Shown one piece after another: positions 15,978-22,364 of a stretch of DNA of 35,557 nt. The notes beneath the pieces are model-generated. The model was not told the origin of the DNA. It saw nothing but the letters and a program-made list of their open reading frames with translations, and did no database searches. The translations under genes were made by a program, and so were the position numbers. Origin of the DNA: Candidatus Enterousia avicola (GTDB taxonomy: Bacteria; Pseudomonadota; Alphaproteobacteria; Rs-D84). The DNA is taken from positions 1 through 35,557 of the forward strand of contig DVNO01000014.1 in assembly GCA_018714345.1 (NCBI GenBank), read 5' to 3'. The stretch's first letter is position 1, and every line of letters starts with the position of its first letter.

Positions 15978-16586
15978 ATGATACCAACAGGTTTTAATGT
16001 CATAGCTGTGTTAGCTATTTTGGTTTCTTATTTATTAGGTTCTATTCCTATGGGGTTGATTTTGACCAAAGTCATGGGTAAGGGGGATTTACGTAAGGTA
16101 GGAAGTGGTAATATTGGCGCAACTAATGTTATGCGTGTCGGTGGATTACGGATGGCAGCGGCGACTTGGTTGTTGGATATGTTAAAGGCAATCGCGGCTG
16201 TTTATATTGGTTATGTTGTTGGCGGGGAAGCTTTTGCTGCTTGGTGTGGTTTTGCGGCAATAGTTGGACATTGTTATCCTGTGTGGTTGAAATTTCATGG
16301 TGGAAAGGGAATTTCTTCTTTATTTGGGGTTTTATTGGCGGTAAATCCACTGGCTTTTATAACTTGTGGAATAGAATGGTTAATTGTTGCGCTATCGTCT
16401 GGTTATTCTTCTTTGGGGGCGGTTGTTGCTTTTTGTTTGATGCCAGTTTTAGGGTTTGTTATGGGGCCTCAGGTTGGGTGGCCATTCTTAGCAATCGCTT
16501 TGCTATGTTTATGGAGACATAGAGAGAATATAAAAAGGTTACTATCTGGAACTGAGTCTAAAATAGAGTGGAAGTGGAAAAAATAA
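15978..16586 (+). CDS. plsY: Glycerol-3-phosphate acyltransferase PlsY
   Basis: PlsY is an inner-membrane enzyme that transfers an acyl group from acyl-phosphate to glycerol-3-phosphate, the first step of phosphatidate synthesis. 202 residues with about five TM helices. The family motifs are all present: SYLLGSIPMGLIL, then VGSGNIGATNVMRVGG (the Ser-Gly-Asn-x-Gly-Ala-Thr-Asn motif), and FHGGKGISSLFGVLLAVNP. AAGGA precedes the ATG at 15978. It is a single gene closed by its own terminator. Together with pgsA at 25694 it covers part of phospholipid synthesis. Confidence 0.96.
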   Translation: MIPTGFNVIAVLAILVSYLLGSIPMGLILTKVMGKGDLRKVGSGNIGATNVMRVGGLRMAAATWLLDMLKAIAAVYIGYVVGGEAFAAWCGFAAIVGHCYPVWLKFHGGKGISSLFGVLLAVNPLAFITCGIEWLIVALSSGYSSLGAVVAFCLMPVLGFVMGPQVGWPFLAIALLCLWRHRENIKRLLSGTESKIEWKWKK

Positions 16587-16587
16587 A

Positions 16588-16610
16588 AACATGCCGTTTT
16601 CCGGCATGTT
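16588..16610 (+). terminator. Terminator of plsY
   Basis: A 9-bp perfect stem (AACATGCCG/CGGCATGTT), loop TTTTC, followed by TTTATA. It starts two bases after the plsY stop codon. Confidence 0.9.
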
Positions 16611-16639
16611 TTTATATCCTTTATTTTTATTATATTTTG

Positions 16640-16648
16640 TGGTATAAT
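16640..16648 (+). promoter_or_regulatory. Extended -10 promoter of the secreted protein gene at 16676
   Basis: TGGTATAAT, an extended -10 (TG-n-TATAAT). No convincing -35 is seen at the right distance. Predicted start about 16655, which leaves a leader of about 21 nt. Confidence 0.55.
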
Positions 16649-16675
16649 GCTTCAAACTGATGAGGGGTTTGAGAG

Positions 16676-17572
16676 ATGAAAAGACTTGTATCTTTTATTG
16701 CTATTTGTTCGTGCGTTTTCCCCGCATTTGCGGCGACAGAGGCGGCGCAATCCAGACGCTCTATGACAACACAAATGGTTATGGCTGCACCAAGGGCGAC
16801 TGCTTCAACAAAGCAAATTTCTGCCATGGCTAATAACGCAGCTGCAAGTATGAATACAATGTCAAGCGTTCGGGTACCAGTCGGGTTAGACGATTCGGAT
16901 GTATCTGTGTCGGATGATTCTGGTAACGATAGTAATGAAGATAATAACCAGACACCAGATGATAATGAAGACAAAAATAAAGAGTACGAAAGACAGCGTT
17001 CTGCGTGCCTGAATAATAATGTTGGTTTGGGAAATACTTTCGTCTGGGCTTCAAGGTATAGTAATGTGAATAATTATTCTTCTATGGTAGAGGATGTAAA
17101 TAACCCAGAAAATAATACGTGTTTTGTATTGGTTGAAGTCAAGTCTTCAGATCCAAATATAAAAGTTTCCGATATACCAACTAAATATTTCCCGATGGGG
17201 CAGAATATTACTTGTGGCAGTTGGGCACAGGAAGAGACTTTACGTAAGCGTATTTTAGATTCTAAGAAGACTGCACGTACGTGGGCAACGGTCGGTGGTA
17301 CTGCGCTGGGTATAGGTGTTGGTGTTGGTGCAATGGAGTTATTTGGAAATAAATTGATAGGTGGTGCGGTAGAGGGACAATATCGTAAGGACATCACAGA
17401 GGATGAAAGATTGTTAATGCAGTTGCGTGCCTTGAAAAACGATAAACCAAGTGAATATGATAAAATAAGGACAGCGTTGGAAGTATTAGAGAACGAGTGT
17501 GATAATTGGCAGGGCGATAATAAGCCGGCAGAGTGTGATTCTTATAATTATAAATATTTGTTGGAGGATTAA
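16676..17572 (+). CDS. Secreted protein of unknown function with glycine-rich helix
   Basis: 298 residues. Signal peptide MKRLVSFIAICSCVFPAFAA, then a low-complexity Ala/Met/Ser stretch, then a very acidic Asp/Asn/Glu run (about 73-102), then a Cys-containing domain (about 105-195: SACLNNNVGLG, NNTCFVLVEV, QNITCGSW). A glycine-rich possible membrane helix (TVGGTALGIGVGVGAMELFG) sits near 205-224 and a charged helical tail ends with two more Cys. I recognise no family. The layout (signal peptide, low-complexity linker, Cys region, Gly-rich helix near the C-terminus) resembles the protein at 20402. Its ribosome site GAGGGG lies inside a small inverted repeat. Confidence 0.75.
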   Translation: MKRLVSFIAICSCVFPAFAATEAAQSRRSMTTQMVMAAPRATASTKQISAMANNAAASMNTMSSVRVPVGLDDSDVSVSDDSGNDSNEDNNQTPDDNEDKNKEYERQRSACLNNNVGLGNTFVWASRYSNVNNYSSMVEDVNNPENNTCFVLVEVKSSDPNIKVSDIPTKYFPMGQNITCGSWAQEETLRKRILDSKKTARTWATVGGTALGIGVGVGAMELFGNKLIGGAVEGQYRKDITEDERLLMQLRALKNDKPSEYDKIRTALEVLENECDNWQGDNKPAECDSYNYKYLLED

Positions 17573-17597
17573 TTTCTTCTTAAAGATATTATAGAAA

Positions 17598-17624
17598 ACA
17601 AAGAGCCTTTTAAAGGCTCTTTGT
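17598..17624 (+). terminator. Terminator of the secreted protein gene at 16676
   Basis: A 10-bp perfect stem (ACAAAGAGCC/GGCTCTTTGT) around TTTTAAA, followed by TTTTTTG. Confidence 0.88.
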
Positions 17625-17644
17625 TTTTTGAAGTAGATTGTTCT

Positions 17645-17673
17645 TTCGTTACTAACAATAAATTTTTTATAAT
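17645..17673 (+). promoter_or_regulatory. dprA promoter, predicted to give a leaderless transcript
   Basis: A perfect TATAAT at 17668-17673 ends only six bases before the dprA ATG. The -35 is weak (TTCGTT at 17645-17650, 17-bp spacer). No Shine-Dalgarno precedes the ATG, so transcription would start at or next to the start codon. Confidence 0.55.
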
Positions 17674-17679
17674 AACAGT

Positions 17680-18687
17680 ATGACATACGAAGATTTGTTT
17701 AATAGGTTACTTATATTGCGTACACCTAATATCGGACCTGTACGTTACCATAAGCTAATAAATCAATACGGCAATGTTGGCGAGGTTGTAACTGTATTAA
17801 AACCCAGCGATGCAGTTGTAAATTCTGTTAAGAGAGAAATAGAGTTAGCTAATAAATTAGGTGTTTTTTACCTGTCGGATGATATGGAAGAATATCCTGC
17901 GTTGCTACGTGATATAAAAAATCATCCGCCTTTGCTATCTGTACGGGGAAATAAAAAAGCACTTTTAAAGAAATCTGTAAGTATGGTGGGGACACGTCAT
18001 GCAACGATTGTCGGCATGAATTTTATTGCTGATCTGGCACAAAAGTTTTCTGCAGAGAATTATGTGGTTGTATCTGGAATGGCTATGGGAACCGATGCTG
18101 CTGCCCACAGGGGGGCTTTACGGACAGTTGGTGATTCCCAGACTATTGCTGTTCTTGCTGGTGGGGTTGATTACATTTGGCCGTTAGAAAACGAATCGTT
18201 ATATTGGGAAATAGTTGAACGTGGAGCGGTTGTTAGCGAAATGCCAGTTGGTTTTGTACCTGCTGCCTCAAATTTCGTCATTAGAAATAGATTAATTGCA
18301 TGGCTTGGGCAAAAACTAATACTTGGCGAGGCTGATTTGAATTCTGGTAGCATGAAAACAGCAGAATTTTCATACGAATCGAATCGGGAAATTTGGGCAA
18401 TACCGTCACATCCAACGGATTCTAGGTCATTTGGCCCAAATTCCTTAATAAAATCTGGTCGGGCAAAATTATGCACGGGCCCCCAGGATTTTTTTGATAG
18501 CAAAAAAAATTGCAAAAAAATTGAATCTGATAATTTGTTATTGGATGCATTAGGAACAATTCCAGTGTCAGAGTCTGTATTGTCAGAAATTGTCAAAAAA
18601 TCTATTTCGGAAATAAAACAGGAATTAGTGATACTAGAATTGCAGGGTTTAGTGCGGAAAGTTGACGGTGGATATATCAGATTGTAA
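17680..18687 (+). CDS. dprA: DNA processing protein DprA
   Basis: DprA binds incoming single-stranded DNA and loads RecA during transformation; it is also widespread in non-competent bacteria. 335 residues. An N-terminal helical region (LILRTPNIGPVRYHKLINQY) precedes the Rossmann-fold DprA domain: SMVGTRHATIVGMNF (near 105), VVVSGMAMGTDAAAHRGAL, VLAGGVDYIWPLEN and NFVIRNRLIAWLG. The C-terminal ~60 residues form a winged-helix-like DML1 domain. The usual FPRRNRI and SGSLITA motifs are relaxed here to FVIRNRL and SGSMKTA. The start is set by the LLILRTPNIGP context; there is no upstream ribosome site. Confidence 0.93.
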   Translation: MTYEDLFNRLLILRTPNIGPVRYHKLINQYGNVGEVVTVLKPSDAVVNSVKREIELANKLGVFYLSDDMEEYPALLRDIKNHPPLLSVRGNKKALLKKSVSMVGTRHATIVGMNFIADLAQKFSAENYVVVSGMAMGTDAAAHRGALRTVGDSQTIAVLAGGVDYIWPLENESLYWEIVERGAVVSEMPVGFVPAASNFVIRNRLIAWLGQKLILGEADLNSGSMKTAEFSYESNREIWAIPSHPTDSRSFGPNSLIKSGRAKLCTGPQDFFDSKKNCKKIESDNLLLDALGTIPVSESVLSEIVKKSISEIKQELVILELQGLVRKVDGGYIRL

Positions 18688-19014
18688 AAAATAACATGTA
18701 TATACATTGTATATACAAAGCGCGGAAATCTGGCAAAAAAACGAATCGTTGTCAAAAAATAAATGTTCAAAAATTGTTTAACAATTGGTTGCAAACTTAA
18801 TTTTATCTTATAACTTATTTGACGTATCCAAAACGATTGAGAACAACTCAATCACAGAAAGAAAGCGAGAGGGTTAAAAACGTAGGCTAAAACATAGATA
18901 CTAAATTTTGCTGACACAATGTGACAATGAAATTTAGCGTTTATGGGCAGGTGTTTTTTATACTCTTGCACGGGTGACAGAAGGGTTCTGTTAAGGGAAG
19001 GAAAGGAGAAACAT
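18688..19014. other. 327-bp AT-rich gene-free region between dprA and dnaA
   Basis: The only gap above 300 bp. It holds, in order: two adjacent copies of the palindrome TGTATATACA (18697-18717), the inverted repeat AATTGTT-T-AACAATT (18772-18786), an inverted repeat CTAAATTT/AAATTTAG (18901-18908 and 18930-18937), a TATACT -10-like hexamer (18959-18964) directly followed by CTTGCAC, and the dnaA ribosome site AAAGGAG. I found no consensus DnaA box (TTATCCACA or one mismatch). No coding frame is convincing. It may be the dnaA control region and possibly part of an origin, but the second point is not shown. Confidence 0.6.
18697..18717. repeat. Tandem palindromic operator-like site
   Basis: Two perfect copies of the 10-bp palindrome TGTATATACA (18697-18706 and 18708-18717) separated by one T. 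The centres are 11 bp apart, about one helical turn, so two dimeric regulators could bind one DNA face. It lies 10 bp after the dprA stop and about 300 bp before dnaA. Confidence 0.6.
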
Positions 19015-20301
19015 ATGCAGGCAGCGGCAACATTAAAAATGACTAACTTGGAACAAATCAAGGGGGCCATAGCCGCAAAAATGGATTCTGCAAGTTTTAC
19101 TTCTTGGATTGCTCCTTTGCAGTTTGAAATTTCTGGTAATGAATTAGTGCTGACTGCACAGAATCAATTTTCTGCTGACTTCATTGGTAGCGTTCACAAA
19201 AATATTTTGAATTCTGTTGCAGAACAATTTGGTTTGACTGTTTCTATTTGTGTTCGCGGTGCAAATGCAACATCTACTATTGCGAATGATAACAATGTTC
19301 AATCATATACACCTGCTGTGTCTGTGGTGAGAATGCAAGACACGAAAGTTAGTGCGTTTGATGCGTTTGTGTGCAGTGATGAGAATGCCTTTGTGTTATC
19401 GGCATGTAAAAAGTTAGCGGCGGGGTCAGTGTCTTTCTCGCCGTTATTCATTTATGGTGCGGCAGGTTGTGGAAAATCTTTATTGGTAGATTGCATCGAA
19501 GGGGCAACAAGTGGTCGTGTTTTAAAAATGTCTGGTGGTCAATTCGTTTCTGAGTTTACACGTAGTTTGCATGATAGAACCGTTTTTGCATTCAAAGATT
19601 ATTGCCGTAACTGCGATACGTTTATTTTGGATGATGTTCAGGCGTTGGCGGGTAAGCGCGCAACATGTGAAGAGTTTGCTCAATTGGTAATGGATTTACG
19701 TGCAGCGGGTAAAAATATAGTTTTGACTGCAAATGTTGCACCAAGTAATTTAAATGGTTTTGATCGCAGATTTCAGTCCTTGATGGCATCTGGTTTGGTT
19801 GCAGATGTCGCGGCACCAAATGCAAATGTAAAACGTACAATTTTGGTAAGAGCAGGGGTGTCATCAGAAGTTGCGGCTTTGATCGCAGACCGCATTGCTG
19901 GTGATGGTCATCTTGTTGCAGGGGTTGCCACAAAAATTAAGACATATACAGAACTGATGGGGCAGGCGGTTACTTTTGATGTTGCGCAACACTTATTGGC
20001 AGATACGTTGCAAAAGGCGAAAACACCTATTGCAATGGTAAAACTTATGTGTGAAAAACTTGGGGTTGCTTACGAGGCGGTTTGTGGAAAAGGGCGTTGC
20101 CGTGCGGTTGCGTTGGCACGTCAAATGATGATGGCGGTATTGAAGGAAGCTACAAATATGTCTTTGACAGAAATAGGTCGTGTATGTGGTGACCGTGATC
20201 ATGCAACAGTTGTGTATGCGATTTCACAAATAGAGAAATTAAAAAAGACAGATTTGGTTTTGGCAGCTCAGATTAATCAATTAATATCAGATTGTAGATA
20301 G
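19015..20301 (+). CDS. dnaA: Chromosomal replication initiator DnaA (divergent)
   Basis: DnaA binds origin boxes and melts DNA in its ATP form. 428 residues. Start chosen at 19015 for AAAGGAG; the frame is open from 18943. Domain I (about 10-85) has FTSWIAPLQF. The linker is short (86-113). The AAA+ domain has Walker A GAAGCGKS (148-155), Walker B FILDDVQ (203-209), sensor I IVLTAN and the box VII arginine region RRFQSLMASGL. Domain IV carries ARQMMMAVLKEATNMSLTEI and the signature CGDRDHATVVYA. Departures from the norm: Ser for Thr in Walker A, Lys307 at the sensor II Arg, Ala397 at the first Thr of RDH(T/S)T, and ARQ for PRQ. A DnaA-like paralogue cannot be excluded. Confidence 0.85.
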   Translation: MQAAATLKMTNLEQIKGAIAAKMDSASFTSWIAPLQFEISGNELVLTAQNQFSADFIGSVHKNILNSVAEQFGLTVSICVRGANATSTIANDNNVQSYTPAVSVVRMQDTKVSAFDAFVCSDENAFVLSACKKLAAGSVSFSPLFIYGAAGCGKSLLVDCIEGATSGRVLKMSGGQFVSEFTRSLHDRTVFAFKDYCRNCDTFILDDVQALAGKRATCEEFAQLVMDLRAAGKNIVLTANVAPSNLNGFDRRFQSLMASGLVADVAAPNANVKRTILVRAGVSSEVAALIADRIAGDGHLVAGVATKIKTYTELMGQAVTFDVAQHLLADTLQKAKTPIAMVKLMCEKLGVAYEAVCGKGRCRAVALARQMMMAVLKEATNMSLTEIGRVCGDRDHATVVYAISQIEKLKKTDLVLAAQINQLISDCR

Positions 20302-20321
20302 TGTAAAAAATAAAAAGCCTG

Positions 20322-20350
20322 TTGGAAAAGGCTAAGAAATATGATACAAT
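20322..20350 (+). promoter_or_regulatory. Candidate promoter of the Cys-rich secreted protein gene
   Basis: TTGGAA (20322-20327), 17-bp spacer, TACAAT (20345-20350), predicted start about 20357. That start falls inside the left arm of an inverted repeat (20353-20361 and 20378-20386). Confidence 0.5.
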
Positions 20351-20352
20351 TG

Positions 20353-20386
20353 CTTAGAACAGATCCTTAAGTTTATATGTTCTAAG
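20353..20386 (+). repeat. Inverted repeat at the transcript start and ribosome site of the gene at 20402
   Basis: CTTAGAACA (20353-20361) and TGTTCTAAG (20378-20386), 9 bp perfect with a 16-nt spacer. The right arm ends one base before the ribosome site GGAGGAG. It could be an operator near +1 or, if transcription starts upstream, a leader hairpin. Confidence 0.6.
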
Positions 20387-20401
20387 TGGAGGAGAAGAGA
20401 T

Positions 20402-21796
20402 ATGAAGAAAGTTTTGTTTTTTGTGTTATGTGCTGTGCCTTTGCTTGGGGTAAGTCCGTGTTTTGCAGATTGTAATTCTCCTATAACTCTTGGGTTTGAC
20501 GGTAATCAACATGTGGATGATGATGAGTTTTTGTACTTGTCCGAGAGAGATCATTTATTAACTCAGCAGGGATATGAAAATACTGGTGGGCAGACGTCCG
20601 GTGATGGTAAAGGGTATGAATGTGATGGTTTTAATTCGCCTGCTTGTCATGGTGGAGATACGGTGGAAATGCCCGCAGGCCATGTTTTTGAAGGTAAAGT
20701 AGTAAATAAAAGAGTTACATATAAATGCCGTACGGGGGCACTTAACTTAGGACCAAATAACGATTGGTATCCTATTAAAGTGGAAGAGGTTTGTAATACT
20801 AGCTTTGGAGAAGTTCGGGTAGGTGGTTGTTTAATGGCAGGCGGAGCCTGTAGGCGACTTACAGAGATAGATTGTAGTGGTTATCAAAAAACAGACAACA
20901 ACGGGACTGTTTTTAGTGGCATTTGTAGAGATGGACCAGTATTTGTTTGTAAGGCTATAGAGTGTCGAGAGGGTATGCGTGCCGATAATGGGATTTGTGT
21001 GATTGATGACACAAAGAAAGAAGATAAGTCAACACCGACCCCAACACCAACGCCCACCCCAACACCGACCCCAACACCTGCGCCAACGCCGACCCCACAA
21101 AAAACGTGTGTGCAAAATCGTTGTGGTGGATTGTCTGGGGCGGAGTATAGTCAGTGTATCACATGCTGTTATGTTCCAAGTGCTACAGCCGTATGGAACA
21201 GTAGTACTAGGATTTGTGAATGTGCTGATAAAACAAAAAAATTTAATCCGTCAACACTACAGTGTGAAGTAAATGTACCGCAACAGGAAGAGGATACATA
21301 CACATGTGATCCTAGTAAGATACAGTTACTTAATCAGTGGATGGTTACATATGCAACGGATAATGTTTTGTTGACTCAGATAAATCAAGTTTTGGTTTAT
21401 TGTCAGGGAACACCATCTGAGTTAGTCTTTAACAATATGTTTAATCAAGTACTTGTTTTGATAAATCAAAAGTCGGATTCAGATGCTGCTGCAAGTGAAA
21501 TTACGGCTACACGGAATCGTGCTAGAAGCAGGATAGAAAGCGCTGTAAAGACTATTAATGATATCGAATCAAACTTGGATTTGAGTGTATGGAAAAATTC
21601 TGAGGGTGGTTTCAATACATCGCGTTTGTTGTCTGACTCTATTGCAGGTGTCGTCTTGGGAACCGCTGGCGGTTTGATAACAAGTAGTGTTGTAAAAAAG
21701 AATCAAGTAAAAAGTGGGTTCGAAGATATACAGTGCACCGTCGGCGGACAGGTTGTTGCCGGTTGGGGTGATGAGTTCCGCGTCGGTATCCAATAA
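20402..21796 (+). CDS. Cysteine-rich secreted protein with Thr-Pro repeat linker
   Basis: 464 residues. Signal peptide MKKVLFFVLCAVPLLGVSPC with FA before DCNSPITLG. The N-terminal half (25-205) is Cys-rich and Gly-rich with motifs such as GYECDGFNSPACHGG, YKCRTGALNLG and VGGCLMAGGACRR. Residues 211-232 are a Thr-Pro dipeptide run (eight TP, one AP, two TP). A second Cys module follows (CVQNRCGGLSGAEYSQCITC, then ICECADKTKKF), then a helical segment and a Gly-rich hydrophobic helix (IAGVVLGTAGGLITSSVV) near the C-terminus. I recognise no family. A surface or periplasmic extended protein with many disulfides is likely. The GGAGGAG ribosome site is strong. Confidence 0.75.
   Translation: MKKVLFFVLCAVPLLGVSPCFADCNSPITLGFDGNQHVDDDEFLYLSERDHLLTQQGYENTGGQTSGDGKGYECDGFNSPACHGGDTVEMPAGHVFEGKVVNKRVTYKCRTGALNLGPNNDWYPIKVEEVCNTSFGEVRVGGCLMAGGACRRLTEIDCSGYQKTDNNGTVFSGICRDGPVFVCKAIECREGMRADNGICVIDDTKKEDKSTPTPTPTPTPTPTPTPAPTPTPQKTCVQNRCGGLSGAEYSQCITCCYVPSATAVWNSSTRICECADKTKKFNPSTLQCEVNVPQQEEDTYTCDPSKIQLLNQWMVTYATDNVLLTQINQVLVYCQGTPSELVFNNMFNQVLVLINQKSDSDAAASEITATRNRARSRIESAVKTINDIESNLDLSVWKNSEGGFNTSRLLSDSIAGVVLGTAGGLITSSVVKKNQVKSGFEDIQCTVGGQVVAGWGDEFRVGIQ
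21032..21097 (+). repeat. Thr-Pro coding repeat
   Basis: Twenty-two codons encoding alternating Thr and Pro (one Ala). The codons vary (ACA, ACC, ACG with CCG, CCA, CCC, CCT), so it is a protein-level repeat kept by selection or old expansion and not a fresh microsatellite. Confidence 0.85.
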
Positions 21797-21822
21797 AAAA
21801 CTAGATGGGGAAGACAAAAAAT

Positions 21823-21839
21823 ACCGGACTTTGTCCGGT
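21823..21839. terminator. Bidirectional terminator between genes at 20402 and 21844
   Basis: A 7-bp perfect stem ACCGGAC/GTCCGGT with loop TTT. GTTTTTATT follows on the plus strand and ATTTTTTGTC on the minus strand. It lies between converging stop codons. Confidence 0.85.
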
Positions 21840-21843
21840 GTTT

Positions 21844-22269
21844 TTATTTCTTGTGTTGCTTTTCTTCCAACTGACGTAAAAATATTTCTCGACGTTTTAT
21901 TTGATAACGAAGGTCTCTTTTCGTCGCATGGTTCAATCTGTCCATGAAATTAGGGTGCTCTGAGCTGTACATCATTTCTGTTGGAAATAGAATGGCAACG
22001 ATTTCATAAGTTTCTTTATCCAGGTATTCTACTATTGTACTTGCTAGACGCGTACCCATAACAGATTTTAACATCTCATGACTTTCCAGCATCTTAAAAG
22101 CACTTGGGTTTGGAAAGGATTCTAAATGAATTTTGCCAGCGTTATGTGGTACTGCTTTTCCGTTAATTTCAACAACTTCTAAGGAAAGTTCGTCATCAAA
22201 TCTCTGCGATTTATAAAATTCTGGTGATTTATAGTTAACTACATATGTATATTTTTTCTTTCTTGGCAT
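21844..22269 (-). CDS. Hypothetical basic cytosolic protein
   Basis: 141 residues from the ATG at 22269, which has AAAAGGAT upstream; the frame is open to 22305. It begins MPRKKKYTYVVNYKSPEFYK, has a mixed alpha/beta middle (LSLEVVEINGKAVPHNAGKI) and a charged helical end (RREIFLRQLEEKQHKK). No signal peptide or TM segment. I recognise no family. It stands between a secreted-protein gene and parE, has its own promoter, and ends at a shared terminator, so it looks monocistronic. Confidence 0.7.
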   Translation of the reverse strand: MPRKKKYTYVVNYKSPEFYKSQRFDDELSLEVVEINGKAVPHNAGKIHLESFPNPSAFKMLESHEMLKSVMGTRLASTIVEYLDKETYEIVAILFPTEMMYSSEHPNFMDRLNHATKRDLRYQIKRREIFLRQLEEKQHKK

Positions 22270-22293
22270 AATTTTATCCTTTTTACCTGTGTA

Positions 22294-22321
22294 ACTATAA
22301 CACAAAAAGCGTGATTGTCAA
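22294..22321 (-). promoter_or_regulatory. Sigma70-type promoter of the gene at 21844
   Basis: On the minus strand: TTGACA (22321-22316), 16-bp spacer, TATAGT (22299-22294). Predicted start about 22287. TCTTGCAC lies eight bases further upstream (22337-22330). Confidence 0.7.
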
Positions 22322-22364
22322 TGCCGCCAGTGCAAGAATCTATTCTTAGTGTTTTATGATTTCT

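Noticed and set aside
18171..18851. 226-codon frame on the minus strand opposite dprA
   Set aside because: It is antisense to a clear DprA gene, has no ribosome site, and its product has the composition of a reversed coding strand.
18688..19014. Chromosomal origin (oriC) call
   Set aside because: AT-rich with palindromes, but no DnaA box within one mismatch of TTATCCACA was found. Alphaproteobacterial origins are often not beside dnaA.
20314..20335. Terminator after dnaA
   Set aside because: AGCCT/AGGCT can pair, but the stem is only five bases and no T run follows.
21032..21097. CRISPR-like or microsatellite array
   Set aside because: The repeat is an in-frame Thr-Pro coding run with varied codons and no spacers.
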